Shown piece after piece: positions 22,377 to 31,882 of a stretch of 64,000 nt of DNA. Location: the NCBI RefSeq assembly GCF_002013915.1, contig NZ_MBTF01000023.1:124001-188000 (forward strand). Reading direction: 5' to 3'. The notes below the pieces were generated by a model. That model made no database searches and was not told where the DNA came from. It saw nothing but the letters and a program-made list of their open reading frames with translations. Position numbers and translations under genes: made by a program. Source of the DNA: Mucilaginibacter pedocola (GTDB lineage Bacteria; Bacteroidota; Bacteroidia; Sphingobacteriales; Sphingobacteriaceae). Position 1 is the stretch's first letter; each line of letters begins with the position of its first letter.

Positions 22377-25300
22377 ATGAGTTTATCGTCCGTAAGTATA
22401 AAAAGGCCCGTATTGGCAACCGTAATGTCGGTTGTTATAGTGGTGTTCGGCGTTATTGGCTATACGTTCCTGGGGGTGAGGGATTTTCCTTCGGTAGATC
22501 CGCCCATTATATCCGTATCAACCAGTTACTCGGGTGCCAATGCCGATGTAATTGAATCGCAAATAACCGAGCCGCTGGAGAAAGCTATCAACGGTGTGCC
22601 GGGCATTCGTAATATATCTTCAACCAGTTCTGTAGGCTCGAGTAATATCACCGTAGAGTTTAACCTGGATGCCGACCTGGAAACCGCCGCTAACGACGTG
22701 CGCGACAAGGTGAGCCAGGCCCAGCGCCAGTTGCCGCAAGATATTAATGCCCCGCCGGTAGTTACCAAGGCCGATGCAAGTGCCGACAACATTATCACCC
22801 TGACGGTTAGCAGCGACAAGCGCAACATTATGCAGGTGAATGATTTTGCCGAGAACGTGCTGCAGGAAGGCTTGCAAACCATCCCCGGTGTAAGTACCAT
22901 TAACATACAGGGCCAACGCCAGTACGCCATGCGTTTGTGGATCGACCCGAATAAGCTTTCGGCACTAAAACTTAGCGCTAACGATATTGGCGACGCGCTA
23001 AACCGCGAGAACGTGGAGCTGCCCGCCGGTAAAATTGAAGGTAATAATACTGAGATAACCATACGAGCACTGGGTAAACTAACCGACGAGAAGGACTTTA
23101 ACAACCTCATCATCCGTGCCGATAGTAACCGTGTGGTGAGGCTGCGCGATGTTGGTTACGCCATATTGGGTTCGGCCAATGAGGAAACATCGCTGAAAGA
23201 ATCTTTCGTGCCGATGGTGAGCCTCAACGTGGTGCCGCAGCCGGGTGCCAACTATGTGCAGATAGCCAAAGATTTTTATGTAAGATTGGCCCAGATACAG
23301 AAAGACCTTCCGCCGGATATTAAAGTAAAGGTGGCTTTGGATAATACCAAATTCATCAATAATTCCATCACCGAAGTAAAAGAGACCTTGCTTGTATCCT
23401 TTGTACTGGTGGTAATTATTATTTACCTCTTCTTCCGCGATTGGCTCATCGCCTTCCGCCCGCTGATAGATATACCGGTGTCGCTGATAGGCGCCTTCTT
23501 CATCATGTATGTGTTCGGTTACTCCATCAACATTCTTACCCTGCTGGGCATTGTGTTGGCCACGGGTTTGGTGGTGGATGATGGTATTGTAGTAACCGAA
23601 AACATCTATAAAAAAGTAGAAGGTGGTATGCCGATCAGACAGGCGGCCTTCCAGGGGTCGGCAGAGATATTTTTTGCGGTGGTATCTACCTCGGTTACTT
23701 TGGCCGCGGTGTTCCTGCCTATCATGTTCTTGCAGGGTTTTACAGGCAGGTTGTTTCGCGAGTTTGCGGTGGTAGTTGCCGGTTCGGTATTGATATCTGC
23801 TTTCGTATCGCTATCGTTAACACCGATGCTGAATGTGAAGCTTATCCGTAAGGAGCAAAAGAAATCGAAATTCTACGAAAAGACCGAGCCTTTCTTCGAG
23901 GCTATGACCACCGGCTACACCGAATCGCTCATCAACTTCATGAAGAAGAAATGGGTATCGTTCGCGATACTTATTGGCTCGCTGGCTATCACCTGGATAC
24001 TGTTTAAAGTAACACCATCAGAGCTTGCCCCGCTTGACGACCGCAGCTTACTGCGTTACTCGGTTACCGGATCTGAAGGTGCCACCTACGAGTACATGAC
24101 CCGCTATATGGACAAAGTTGCCCAGATAGTGGCCGACTCGGTTCCTGAAGCTAACGTTAACCTCGAGATCGTATCGCCATCATTTGGCGGTGGTGGTTCG
24201 GCAAACTCGGGCTTTGGCCGTATAGGTTTGGTAGCGCCCGATAAGCGTACACGAACGCAGCAGCAGATAGCCGATTTTATGAACAAAAAGCTGCGCGCCA
24301 TGCCCGATGCCCGTGCCATTGTGGTGCAGGAACAAACCATAAGCGGTGGCGGTAGCGGTGCGCGTACTTCGCTGCCCGTGCAATTTGTTATCCAGAACCA
24401 GGATTTTGAAAAGATACGTAAGGTACTGCCCGACTTTTTTGCCGAGGTATCAAAAAGCCCTGTTTTCCAGGGGACGGATATCAACCTGAAATTTACCAAA
24501 CCCGAGTTGCGTGTTGTGACAGACCGCGACCGCGCGCGCGACCTCGGCGTTTCGGTACAGGATATTGCCCAGGCGCTGCAATTGTATTATAGCGGTGGCC
24601 GTTTGGCGTACTTCCTCATCAATGGTAAACAATACCAGGTAATAGCCCAGGTAGACCGCGCCAACCGCGATCAGCCGCTCGATCTGAAATCGGTTTATGT
24701 ACGCAGTACTAAAGGCAATTTGGTGCAGTTGGATAACGTGGTGAAAGTGGCCGAAAGCGCTACGCCGCCATCTATCTACCACTTTAACCGTTATAAATCG
24801 GCAACGGTACAAGCCGGGCTCGCACCGGGTAAAACCATTGGCGATGGTATTGCCGAAATGGATCGGATATCAAAAGAAATGCTTGATGAAACCTTTAGTA
24901 CTGCACTAAGCGGCCCATCGAGGGATTATGCAGAAGGTTCATCAAACATCGCTTTTGCCTTCCTCTTCGCGCTGTTGCTGATATACCTTGTATTGGCCGC
25001 ACAGTTCGAAAGCTTTGTGGATCCGTTCATCGTAATGCTTACCGTACCCTTGGCTGTGTCGGGAGCCTTCCTGTCGCTTTGGTTATTCGACCAAACCTGG
25101 AACATTTTTGCGCAGATAGGTGTAATTACCCTTGTAGGGCTGGTAACCAAAAACGGTATCCTGATCGTAGAATTTGCCAACCAGCGCATGGAGCACGGGC
25201 TTAGCAAATACGAGGCCGTTGTTGAAGCTGCCACATCGCGCCTTCGCCCAATATTAATGACCAGCTTGGCCGTTGTGTTGGGTTCGGTACCTATTGCTTT

Positions 25301-25505
25301 GGCTTTGGGTGCGGGTGCAAAAAGCCGTGTGTCATTAGGTATCGTTATTATTGGCGGTATGCTGTTTTCGCTGGTGCTTACACTTTACGTTATCCCGGCC
25401 ATGTATTTAGTTTTTGCGGCCAAAACCCGTAAAGATCCTGATGAAGAAACGGAGGAAGAGGCAAAGGCCATTCATCCTTCGCACATTATTATTCAAAAAC
25501 CATAA
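22377..25505 (+). CDS. RND efflux pump inner-membrane permease (AcrB/HAE1-like)
   Basis: 1042 residues, full length for a proton-driven RND pump trimer. It begins LSSVSIKRPVLATVMSVVIVVFGVIGY (first helix) and has twelve membrane segments, with the two large periplasmic loops at about 35-335 and 560-860. Conserved helix 4 text LGIVLATGLVVDDGIVVTENI carries the DD pair of the proton relay (near residues 400-410). A second marker is GVITLVGLVTKNGILIVEFAN in the C-terminal half. Flanked by its adaptor and TolC partner in one operon. Typically exports hydrophobic or amphiphilic compounds; there is no adjacent regulator to suggest the inducer. Confidence 0.97.
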   Translation: MSLSSVSIKRPVLATVMSVVIVVFGVIGYTFLGVRDFPSVDPPIISVSTSYSGANADVIESQITEPLEKAINGVPGIRNISSTSSVGSSNITVEFNLDADLETAANDVRDKVSQAQRQLPQDINAPPVVTKADASADNIITLTVSSDKRNIMQVNDFAENVLQEGLQTIPGVSTINIQGQRQYAMRLWIDPNKLSALKLSANDIGDALNRENVELPAGKIEGNNTEITIRALGKLTDEKDFNNLIIRADSNRVVRLRDVGYAILGSANEETSLKESFVPMVSLNVVPQPGANYVQIAKDFYVRLAQIQKDLPPDIKVKVALDNTKFINNSITEVKETLLVSFVLVVIIIYLFFRDWLIAFRPLIDIPVSLIGAFFIMYVFGYSINILTLLGIVLATGLVVDDGIVVTENIYKKVEGGMPIRQAAFQGSAEIFFAVVSTSVTLAAVFLPIMFLQGFTGRLFREFAVVVAGSVLISAFVSLSLTPMLNVKLIRKEQKKSKFYEKTEPFFEAMTTGYTESLINFMKKKWVSFAILIGSLAITWILFKVTPSELAPLDDRSLLRYSVTGSEGATYEYMTRYMDKVAQIVADSVPEANVNLEIVSPSFGGGGSANSGFGRIGLVAPDKRTRTQQQIADFMNKKLRAMPDARAIVVQEQTISGGGSGARTSLPVQFVIQNQDFEKIRKVLPDFFAEVSKSPVFQGTDINLKFTKPELRVVTDRDRARDLGVSVQDIAQALQLYYSGGRLAYFLINGKQYQVIAQVDRANRDQPLDLKSVYVRSTKGNLVQLDNVVKVAESATPPSIYHFNRYKSATVQAGLAPGKTIGDGIAEMDRISKEMLDETFSTALSGPSRDYAEGSSNIAFAFLFALLLIYLVLAAQFESFVDPFIVMLTVPLAVSGAFLSLWLFDQTWNIFAQIGVITLVGLVTKNGILIVEFANQRMEHGLSKYEAVVEAATSRLRPILMTSLAVVLGSVPIALALGAGAKSRVSLGIVIIGGMLFSLVLTLYVIPAMYLVFAAKTRKDPDEETEEEAKAIHPSHIIIQKP

Positions 25506-25516
25506 GCAGCAAAGGC

Positions 25517-26830
25517 ATGAACTTTAAATATATAATAGGCTTGTTTTTTTGCTGTGCTGCCCTAAGCGCAAAGGCACAGGATGCCCAGCCGCTTACCCTG
25601 CGCGAAGCTGTGGAGATAGCCCTGAAGAACAACTATAACATTAAGCTGTCGCAAAATAATGCTACCATATCGGGCAATAACGTTACGTTGGGTAATGCAG
25701 GCTTTTTACCACAGGTAACCGGTAGCCTTACGCAAAACAGCAGTATACAAACCACCCGGCAAACCCGTAGCGATGGCACGGTAAACAATATTGATAACGC
25801 CCACAACAGCAACCTCAACTACGGCGTAAACCTTAACTGGACGGTATTTGATGGTTTTGCCATGTTCGCCAATTACGACCAGTTGAAGCAATTGGATAAG
25901 CTTGGAGGCATACGTTTGCAGGATACCGTACAAAGCACCATTGCCAACGTAATAAACACCTATTATAATTTGGTGAGCCAAAACGAGCAGATAAAGGCCC
26001 TGCGTGGCGCCATAGAAATATCGCGCACGCAGCTGCGTTACTCTAACGATAAGTTTGCCGTGGGCAGGGTATCGAGGTTGGATGTTTATAATGCACAGGT
26101 GAATTTAAATACCGATACTGCCGCACTGATAACCCAACTGCAGCAATTTAAAACCACCAAAATACAACTGAACCAATTGCTGGTGCGCGATCTGCAAACC
26201 GATTTCGCGGTAGGCGATACGATCATGATAGACCGCTCATTGATACTGGGCGACATCATCAGTAAGGCGCAAACGCAAAACCCGGCGCTCATCTCATCGC
26301 AAATAAACAAGCGCCTTGCCGAGATAAACCTGAAACAGGTACGCAGCACGCGCTATCCCGTTGTGGGTGTAACCTCGGGCTATACTTTCTCGCGCAGTAA
26401 ATCGCCGGCGGGTTTTACCCTGCAGCAAAATGCGCGGGGTTTTGCGTATGGGTTAACAGCTTCGGTAAACATATTTGATGGTTTGAACCAATGGCGCAAA
26501 GAGCGTAATGCCAAACTACAGATAGATAACGCCGACCTGAACTATAAAAGAACCATGCTGGATGTAGAGGCGCAGATAAGCAGCTTTTACGTAGCCTACC
26601 TTGCGGGGCTCGACCTGGTGAAGCTCGGCGAATCGAACGTTGACCTTGCCCGCAAGAATATGGAGATATCGCTGGAGAAATACCGCCTGGGCAATATCAC
26701 CCCATTGGAGGTACGCACGGCACAACGCAATTACCTTGATGCGCAATCCACCTATTTTTCGGCGCAATACCAAAGCAAAATGGCCGAAGTGACTTTAAAG
26801 CAGATAACTAACAGTATAAATATTCAATAA
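25517..26830 (+). CDS. TolC-family outer-membrane efflux channel
   Basis: 437 residues with a signal peptide (MNFKYIIGLFFCCAALSAKA-Q). Two repeated outer-membrane-efflux units start at LTLREAVEIALKNNYNIKLS (residues about 26-45) and around GDIISKAQTQNPALISSQ (about 250). Long amphipathic helices build the periplasmic tunnel, and short beta hairpins (SIQTTRQTRSDG, GYTFSRSKSPAG) contribute to the barrel. It is 11 bases after the permease gene, so this is the third gene of the tripartite efflux operon. No extra domains. Functional assignment is firm at family level. Confidence 0.95.
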   Translation: MNFKYIIGLFFCCAALSAKAQDAQPLTLREAVEIALKNNYNIKLSQNNATISGNNVTLGNAGFLPQVTGSLTQNSSIQTTRQTRSDGTVNNIDNAHNSNLNYGVNLNWTVFDGFAMFANYDQLKQLDKLGGIRLQDTVQSTIANVINTYYNLVSQNEQIKALRGAIEISRTQLRYSNDKFAVGRVSRLDVYNAQVNLNTDTAALITQLQQFKTTKIQLNQLLVRDLQTDFAVGDTIMIDRSLILGDIISKAQTQNPALISSQINKRLAEINLKQVRSTRYPVVGVTSGYTFSRSKSPAGFTLQQNARGFAYGLTASVNIFDGLNQWRKERNAKLQIDNADLNYKRTMLDVEAQISSFYVAYLAGLDLVKLGESNVDLARKNMEISLEKYRLGNITPLEVRTAQRNYLDAQSTYFSAQYQSKMAEVTLKQITNSINIQ

Positions 26831-26866
26831 AGTAGATTAATTTGCTTTAAAAGATTAATTTTGAGC

Positions 26867-27250
26867 ATGCCTGTCCGCTACAAAACTTGCTTGCTCATTG
26901 ACGATAATTATATCGACAATTTTGTTACGCGCAAAATTTTGGAAAGCGGCAATTTTGCCGAGAACATTATAGTACAGCAATCGCCCGGGCAAGCCTTATT
27001 GGCTTTGGAGCAAGGCGTGATAAAACCCGATATTATTTTCCTGGATGTACGTATGCCGGATATGAGCGGGTTTGAGTTTTTGGAGGAATACGATAAACTG
27101 CAACTGGATACCGAAACGCCGGTAAAGATAATCATGCTGTCTTCCTCGCTGGACCCTACCGACCGCAACAACTCGTTAAACAGCAGGCACGTAGCGCAAT
27201 TTATTCATAAACCCCTTACCTACGAGGCGCTGGAAGAACTTAGCACATGA
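26867..27250 (+). CDS. Single-domain response regulator (CheY-like)
   Basis: 127 residues from the ATG at 26867; a TTG two codons earlier is less likely. It consists of one receiver domain only: acidic pair LLIDDNYID (residues about 10-18), phospho-acceptor Asp in IIFLDVRMPDMSGFEFL, signalling Ser/Thr region KIIMLSSSLDP and the conserved Lys in FIHKPLTYEAL. No output domain, so it acts through a partner or as a phosphate sink. The form (long alpha-4 segment RNNSLNSRHVAQ) resembles receivers paired with hybrid kinases in Bacteroidota. It overlaps the next gene by four bases (ATGA), implying translational coupling with the kinase-like gene. Confidence 0.92.
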   Translation: MPVRYKTCLLIDDNYIDNFVTRKILESGNFAENIIVQQSPGQALLALEQGVIKPDIIFLDVRMPDMSGFEFLEEYDKLQLDTETPVKIIMLSSSLDPTDRNNSLNSRHVAQFIHKPLTYEALEELST

Positions 27251-28098
27251 TATTAGTAGCAGATAGCGGGTCGTCGAAAACCGACTGGTTGCTCTCGGGC
27301 ACCGACGGCGAACCCAAAGCATTTAAATCGGTAGGGCTGAACCCCTACTTTCTTACCGAAAAAGAAATACTTAAAATACTTCAGGAGCAGATAACCGATC
27401 TGATACCTTACGCACCCGAGATAAAAGAAATATACTTTTTTGGCGCGGGCTGCTCAAGCCCCGACAGGCACGAGATAGTTTCCAACGCGCTTAGCGTACT
27501 TTTTCCACAATCATACATCAGCGTAGATAGCGACTTGCTGGCATCGGCCTATGCCACCTGCGGCAAGGAGAAAGGCTTTTGTTGTATTTTAGGTACAGGC
27601 TCTAATATATCTTTCTTTGATGGCGAAGAAATACACGACGGGCAACACGGCCTGGGCTATGTATTGGGCGACGAAGGGGCAGGCACCATCATCGGCAAAA
27701 CGCTGGTTATCGATTTTCTGTATGGCCGTATGCCGCATGATATCCATCAGAAATTTGAGGCGGCTTACCATTTGGATAAAGAAGTGGTGATAAAAAATGT
27801 TTACCAAAAGCCTGCAGCTAATACTTACCTGGCATCGTTCTCGCGTTTCATCAGCGAGATACGCGAAACCGAGTATGCTCAAAACGTACTCCGGAATATA
27901 TTCCAGGAGTTTGTAGATACCAACGTAAAATCGTACCCGCAGTACGCCAAATACAAATGCAACTTTGTAGGCTCCATAGCTTATACCTTTACCGATGAGC
28001 TGAAAGCCGTTTGCGAAGAAAGTGGCGTGCATGTAGGCAAGATCATTAAACAACCCATAAACGATCTACTGGAGTTTATTATAGAGCGTAACGGCTGA
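27247..28098 (+). CDS. BadF/BadG/BcrA/BcrD-type ATPase, N-acetylglucosamine-kinase-like
   Basis: 283 residues of the actin-like ATPase fold. Phosphate-1 loop VADSGSSKTDWLLSG (residues 4-18), phosphate-2/catalytic region FCCILGTGSNISFFDG (about 115-130), then GLGYVLGDEGAGTIIGKTLV (about 137-156), which is typical of GlcNAc kinases and the BadF family; FVGSIAYTFTDELKAVCEE forms the adenosine motif. A cytoplasmic sugar kinase acting in amino-sugar salvage is the most likely role. It starts inside the end of the response-regulator gene and ends before a perfect 42-base palindrome. The sugar is inferred from similarity to bacterial and eukaryotic NagK-type motifs. Confidence 0.85.
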   Translation: MILVADSGSSKTDWLLSGTDGEPKAFKSVGLNPYFLTEKEILKILQEQITDLIPYAPEIKEIYFFGAGCSSPDRHEIVSNALSVLFPQSYISVDSDLLASAYATCGKEKGFCCILGTGSNISFFDGEEIHDGQHGLGYVLGDEGAGTIIGKTLVIDFLYGRMPHDIHQKFEAAYHLDKEVVIKNVYQKPAANTYLASFSRFISEIRETEYAQNVLRNIFQEFVDTNVKSYPQYAKYKCNFVGSIAYTFTDELKAVCEESGVHVGKIIKQPINDLLEFIIERNG

Positions 28099-28140
28099 CC
28101 ATGATTCGCTTGATTTAAAGATTCTCCGATAGAACTAATT

Positions 28141-28182
28141 ATAAACGCAAGAAGCCCGGCATGCCGGGCTTCTTGCGTTTAT
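28141..28182. terminator. Perfect 42-base palindrome, likely terminator hairpin
   Basis: Bases 28141-28182 are a complete 21+21 palindrome with GCCCGGCATGCCGGGC in the centre and AT-rich outer arms. It lies 42 bases after the kinase gene. The T tract is part of the stem, so termination in either direction is plausible. Confidence 0.6.
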
Positions 28183-28191
28183 AAACCATTT

Positions 28192-28358
28192 TGTCATTTC
28201 GAACCCTGAAGCGGTGGCTGCGAGCGTGAGTGGGTGAGAAATCTTCGACACTTAGTATGGGCGCCGGTTATTACCGCTTTGCATGAGCGCATGCCGTTGC
28301 GCCGAAGATTTCTCCTCACGCCACGCACTCCCCAGCCCGCAGTTCGTTCGAAATGACA
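28192..28358. repeat. Inverted-repeat element, TGTCATTTCGA type (copy 3)
   Basis: Ends TGTCATTTCGAA and TTCGAAATGACA, with internal arms GAGAAATCTTCGAC and CCGAAGATTTCTC. About 167 bases, non-coding, immediately after the palindromic terminator. Confidence 0.85.
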
Positions 28359-28469
28359 TTTTTGGTTTATGGAGTAGTTTCTTTGTCGTAAACTACCCGA
28401 TACTTGTCGCCTTTGCATCCCTTAAACAATTCTTACACCGCAGATATTTGAATAAAAATAACCTGCACT

Positions 28470-29102
28470 ATGAGAAGGATAATTTTATCGATGCAAACCT
28501 CGCTTGATGGTTACGTAGAAGGCAAGAACGGCGATATGAGCTGGATGCAGCCGGACGACGATGAAGCCTGGGGCGACCTGTTCGGTATGCTTAAAAGTAA
28601 AGTCGATTTGTTCCTGTTGGGTCGCGGCATGTGGGCCGAATACCGTAACTACTGGAAAAAGGCACTGGCCGAACCGGAGAAATTTTCGGCGCATGAGGTA
28701 GAGTACGCCAAACTTGCCGAAGCTACACCGCATATCGTCTTTTCTAAAACGTTAAAAGAATCCGGTTGGGAAAACACCTCCATCAACAGCGGCGACTTGG
28801 AAACTGAGATAAAGAAAATAAAGGCATCTGAAGGGAAAGATATCCAAATAGTAGGAGGGGGAGATTTTGCCGCCGCGATGCTGGATTCGGGCCTGGTGGA
28901 TGAGATACGCATATTGGTAAACCCCGCTATTGTTGCCGGGGGCAAATCATTCTTCCACCAGATCAAAAACCGCCATTCGCTGGAGTTGAAAGAGGTTAAG
29001 CAATTGAGTAGCCAGGTGGTGGTATTGGTTTATAACCAATTGGATACCAATAGCAATATCAACCAAAACCCGGTGAAACGCAGGGCGGAGAACAATAAGT
29101 AG
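28470..29102 (+). CDS. Dihydrofolate-reductase-fold protein (RibD C-terminal-like)
   Basis: 210 residues. It begins MRRIILSMQTSLDGYVEGKNGDMSW, the usual start of the RibD_C/YyaP-type reductases, with VDLFLLGRGMWAEYRNYW and the NADPH-binding IQIVGGGDFAAAML-like text (IQIVGGGDFAAAMLDSGLVDEIRILVNPAI, about 125-155). The C-terminal 20 residues (NQLDTNSNINQNPVKRR) are a polar tail. Members of this group are often annotated dihydrofolate reductase family proteins, but true folate activity is rarely shown. It stands alone between two repeat elements. The reaction is unknown. Confidence 0.88.
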   Translation: MRRIILSMQTSLDGYVEGKNGDMSWMQPDDDEAWGDLFGMLKSKVDLFLLGRGMWAEYRNYWKKALAEPEKFSAHEVEYAKLAEATPHIVFSKTLKESGWENTSINSGDLETEIKKIKASEGKDIQIVGGGDFAAAMLDSGLVDEIRILVNPAIVAGGKSFFHQIKNRHSLELKEVKQLSSQVVVLVYNQLDTNSNINQNPVKRRAENNK

Positions 29103-29140
29103 GGCTAAGCATTGGGGACGTTAAAAAAGCGTAGGGCGAT

Positions 29141-29267
29141 GGGATTCCTTCCCTGGGGAAGGAGGAGGAAGGGGTTTAGCGAACTTTGCATGTGGTAAGC
29201 GTTATGGCTAAACCCCTCCCTGCGTTTGCGCTCAGGCTAGCCGCACCCCTCCCCGAGGAGGGAATTT
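29141..29267. repeat. Inverted-repeat element, GATTCCTTCCCTGGGGA type
   Basis: Left arm GGATTCCTTCCCTGGGGAAGG and right arm CCCCTCCCCGAGGAGGGAAT; nested arms GGAAGGGGTTTAGC and GCTAAACCCCTCC. Ends just before the lnt stop codon. Non-coding and different from the other repeat types. Confidence 0.65.
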
Positions 29268-29270
29268 TAT

Positions 29271-30890
29271 TTAGGCTACAACTTTCTTCCTGAAAAACGA
29301 TCTCACTAACAAAGACAGAATTCCCAATACCGCCAAAATACTACCCAGTTTTGGCAGGTAATCGCCATGCGCTACGTAGAAGGTGATATTACTGTTGAGG
29401 TTAATATTTTGTTTCAGTGCCGTACGCACCCACCATTTGCTTTGCTGCACCACATCACCACGCTGGTTAATGAATGCCGAGATACCCGTATTGGCCGAGC
29501 GGGCAACCCAACGGCGGGTTTCAATAGCGCGAAGTTTGGCATAATCCAGGTGCTGGTCTTTCCCCGAGGTATTTTCCCACCAGCCATCATTGGTAATAAT
29601 GGCAATAAATTGTGCGCCCTGGCCAACCGAACGCGCTATCCAATCGCCCCAAAGCGATTCGTAGCAAATAACCGGCGCTACGCCTATGCCGCTCTGTGCA
29701 TAAAATACACCAGGCTCGGTTTGCAAGGTGTAAGTACCTGTAGCGCCACCCAAATGGGCAAATACAGGTTTTAAAAACGATAAGGCATCGCTAAAAGGAA
29801 GCGACTCGGCTCCCGGTACCAGGCGCGATTTGTGGTAAAACTGCACCCTATCTAAATTTTCGATATTGATGGCACTACTGTAGCGGTCCCAATAGCCACC
29901 GCCGGGTACCGGGCTGGCGGTTTGGTTTATTTGCTTATCATATAACTTATAGGTTTCGCCGCCGGTGAGTACATTGCCGTTTTTGTATTTATCTAAGAAA
30001 CGCCTTACTTGCTGGTAATATCCGTTGCTCGATATATGCTCCTCGTCGATAAGATCAGATATCGCCGTTTCGGGCCAGATAAAAAATTCTGTATTAGGCT
30101 GCGCTAATGAATCGGATAGTTTGGTAAGCGTTGCTATCTGTTTGAAAACAGGTATTTCTCCACCCTTTAAGTAAGGGTCGATATTGGGTTGGGCAACTAT
30201 GACGTTGGATGGATTAGGTTCTTCCACATAATCGTAATAGCGGCTAAGAGAAATACTGAAAGGAATCACTAAAGTCAGCGTAAAAGCTATTACCAGCCTC
30301 TGCTTGTATTTTGCTGTTTGCGCTTCGCGGATGCTTATATACATTAAAAACACCAGTATGTTAATTGCCCACACCCAAATGGTGCCGCCGTATACGCCGG
30401 TGTACTCGTACCATTGTACCCACTGGTGCATGGTGGCAAAGCCGTTGCCCAAAGTCATCCAGGGGAAGTTGAGGTCCCAGCTTTGGTGCAGGTATTCGTA
30501 GCCTATCCAAAAACAAACCAGGCCGATAAGCCCGATAGTGCGGTTGGTTTTTAAACGTAAACGATAATACAGCCAGCAGGCGGTACTCATCAGCAAAGGG
30601 CCTAAGGAGTAAGGTATCAGTGTAACGGGTATGGCCACAATTGGGCCTATGGTTTTTAATGAGTTATAAACCCAGTAAACGCACAACGTATTCCAAATAA
30701 AAAAGCCGATAAAGGTGCTGTTGAATATCAGCTTCCCTTTTTTGGCGGAGTTGGAGTTGATAATATTCTCCATCATTAGCAACATAGGTACAAAACCAAT
30801 GAACAGGAAAACGGTGGTATACGGAGTTGGCGGCCAGGCCAGCCAAAGCATTAAACCTGAGAATATGGATAGGAGGATGTTTTTTTTCAT
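29271..30890 (-). CDS. lnt: Apolipoprotein N-acyltransferase
   Basis: 539 residues. About six to seven N-terminal membrane helices (residues 1-215) begin FSGLMLWLAWPPTPYT, the family signature, followed by a nitrilase-type catalytic domain (about 230-490) and a final C-terminal helix. The Glu-Lys-Cys triad is visible as FFIWPETAISD (E), FYHKSRLVPGAESLPF (K) and PVICYESLWGDW (C). The enzyme transfers an acyl chain to the N-terminal Cys of lipoproteins on the periplasmic face of the inner membrane, matching the many lipoproteins in this window. It is next to rsmI on the same strand, with a 98-base gap holding a partial repeat. Confidence 0.95.
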   Translation of the reverse strand: MKKNILLSIFSGLMLWLAWPPTPYTTVFLFIGFVPMLLMMENIINSNSAKKGKLIFNSTFIGFFIWNTLCVYWVYNSLKTIGPIVAIPVTLIPYSLGPLLMSTACWLYYRLRLKTNRTIGLIGLVCFWIGYEYLHQSWDLNFPWMTLGNGFATMHQWVQWYEYTGVYGGTIWVWAINILVFLMYISIREAQTAKYKQRLVIAFTLTLVIPFSISLSRYYDYVEEPNPSNVIVAQPNIDPYLKGGEIPVFKQIATLTKLSDSLAQPNTEFFIWPETAISDLIDEEHISSNGYYQQVRRFLDKYKNGNVLTGGETYKLYDKQINQTASPVPGGGYWDRYSSAINIENLDRVQFYHKSRLVPGAESLPFSDALSFLKPVFAHLGGATGTYTLQTEPGVFYAQSGIGVAPVICYESLWGDWIARSVGQGAQFIAIITNDGWWENTSGKDQHLDYAKLRAIETRRWVARSANTGISAFINQRGDVVQQSKWWVRTALKQNINLNSNITFYVAHGDYLPKLGSILAVLGILSLLVRSFFRKKVVA

Positions 30891-30936
30891 GTAAAATTAA
30901 GTGCTGCTGATTAACTACATCATTGCTATTCCACTA

Positions 30937-30962
30937 TGTCATTGCGAGCGATAGCGAAGCAA
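30937..30962. repeat. Single arm of a TGTCATT-type repeat
   Basis: TGTCATTGCGAGCGATAGCG followed by AAGCAA matches the left arm style of the element at 52045, but no right arm follows. Probably a decayed or solo copy between rsmI and lnt. Confidence 0.45.
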
Positions 30963-30988
30963 CCTCGTAGTGTGCAAAGTAAGGGAGG

Positions 30989-31729
30989 TTATTCGTCGTC
31001 TTCCTCGTCGTTTCCGTATTTCTTTTTCTTTTTATCCCCCTCGGCCGGTGTTGCACCGGCAACGCACATCACAAACTCGCCCTTCATGGGGTGGGTTTCA
31101 AAGTAGGCCTTTACCTCGGTAACGGTGCCGCGTACGGTTTCTTCGAACATTTTGGTGAGCTCCCGCGATACGGATATCTGCCTGTCGGCACCCCAGTAGG
31201 TGGCCATCTCTTCCAGCGTTTTCAATAAACGGTGAGGCGACTCGTAAAGTATCATGGTGCGCTCTTCGGTAGCCAATTGTTTATAACGGGTTTGGCGCCC
31301 TTTTTTCAAGGGGAGAAAACCTTCAAAACAAAACTTATCGGTAGGGAAGCCCGAATTTACCAATGCGGGCACAAATGCGGTTGCGCCGGGAAGGCATTCT
31401 ACCGCGATGTTGAATTTCAAAGCCTCGCGAACTAAATAAAAGCCCGGGTCGGAGATAGCAGGGGTGCCTGCATCAGATATCAGTGCAATGTTTTGCCCCA
31501 TCAGCAGGAATTTGATGATCTCGTTACTGCTTTGGTGCTCGTTGTGCTGGTGATGCGCGAACACCTTATTTTGAATATCGAAGTGTTTTAGCATAGGGGC
31601 GGAGGTACGTGTGTCCTCGGCCAGTATCAGGTCGGCCTCCTTCAAAATACGGATGGCTCTGAAGGTCATGTCCTCCAAATTGCCTATGGGCGTGGGTACT
31701 AAGTAGAGTTTACCTGTTGCTTGGTTCAT
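30989..31729 (-). CDS. rsmI: 16S rRNA (cytidine-1402 2'-O)-methyltransferase
   Basis: 246 residues of the tetrapyrrole-methylase fold. The first motif is LYLVPTPIGNLEDMTFRAIR (residues about 8-27), followed by ADLILAEDTRTSAPMLKHF and NIALISDAGTPAISDPGF, all diagnostic of RsmI. ERTMILYESPHRLLKTLEEM and SRELTKMFEETVRGTV complete the core. The enzyme modifies C1402 in the decoding centre of 16S rRNA with S-adenosylmethionine. A highly charged tail (DKKKKKYGNDEEDDE) extends beyond the usual end and is probably disordered. Divergent from serS, with a repeat element between the two starts. Confidence 0.96.
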   Translation of the reverse strand: MNQATGKLYLVPTPIGNLEDMTFRAIRILKEADLILAEDTRTSAPMLKHFDIQNKVFAHHQHNEHQSSNEIIKFLLMGQNIALISDAGTPAISDPGFYLVREALKFNIAVECLPGATAFVPALVNSGFPTDKFCFEGFLPLKKGRQTRYKQLATEERTMILYESPHRLLKTLEEMATYWGADRQISVSRELTKMFEETVRGTVTEVKAYFETHPMKGEFVMCVAGATPAEGDKKKKKYGNDEEDDE

Positions 31730-31742
31730 GGGTGGCTATTTT

Positions 31743-31851
31743 GTCCATGGTCCATGGTCGATGGACGATAGCATCTCGAATACTTTAGTACTAATAACCA
31801 CTATCAACAGTGGCTTAAATATCTATGGACTATCGACTATGGACTATGGAC
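31743..31851. repeat. Inverted-repeat element, GTCCATGGTCCATGGTC type
   Basis: Left arm GTCCATGGTCCATGGTCGAT and right arm ATCGACTATGGACTATGGAC pair with few mismatches over about 29 bases. Located between the divergent rsmI and serS starts, so it could influence both promoters. Non-coding. Confidence 0.7.
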
Positions 31852-31882
31852 TTATTTATATCTTTGCCTAAAAATTATAATA

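Noticed and set aside
26856..26863. TAATTTTG as promoter of the response regulator gene
   Set aside because: It fits TAnnTTTG, but transcription would start at or past the ATG at 26867 and no -33 box is spaced correctly. The gene is more likely read from upstream.
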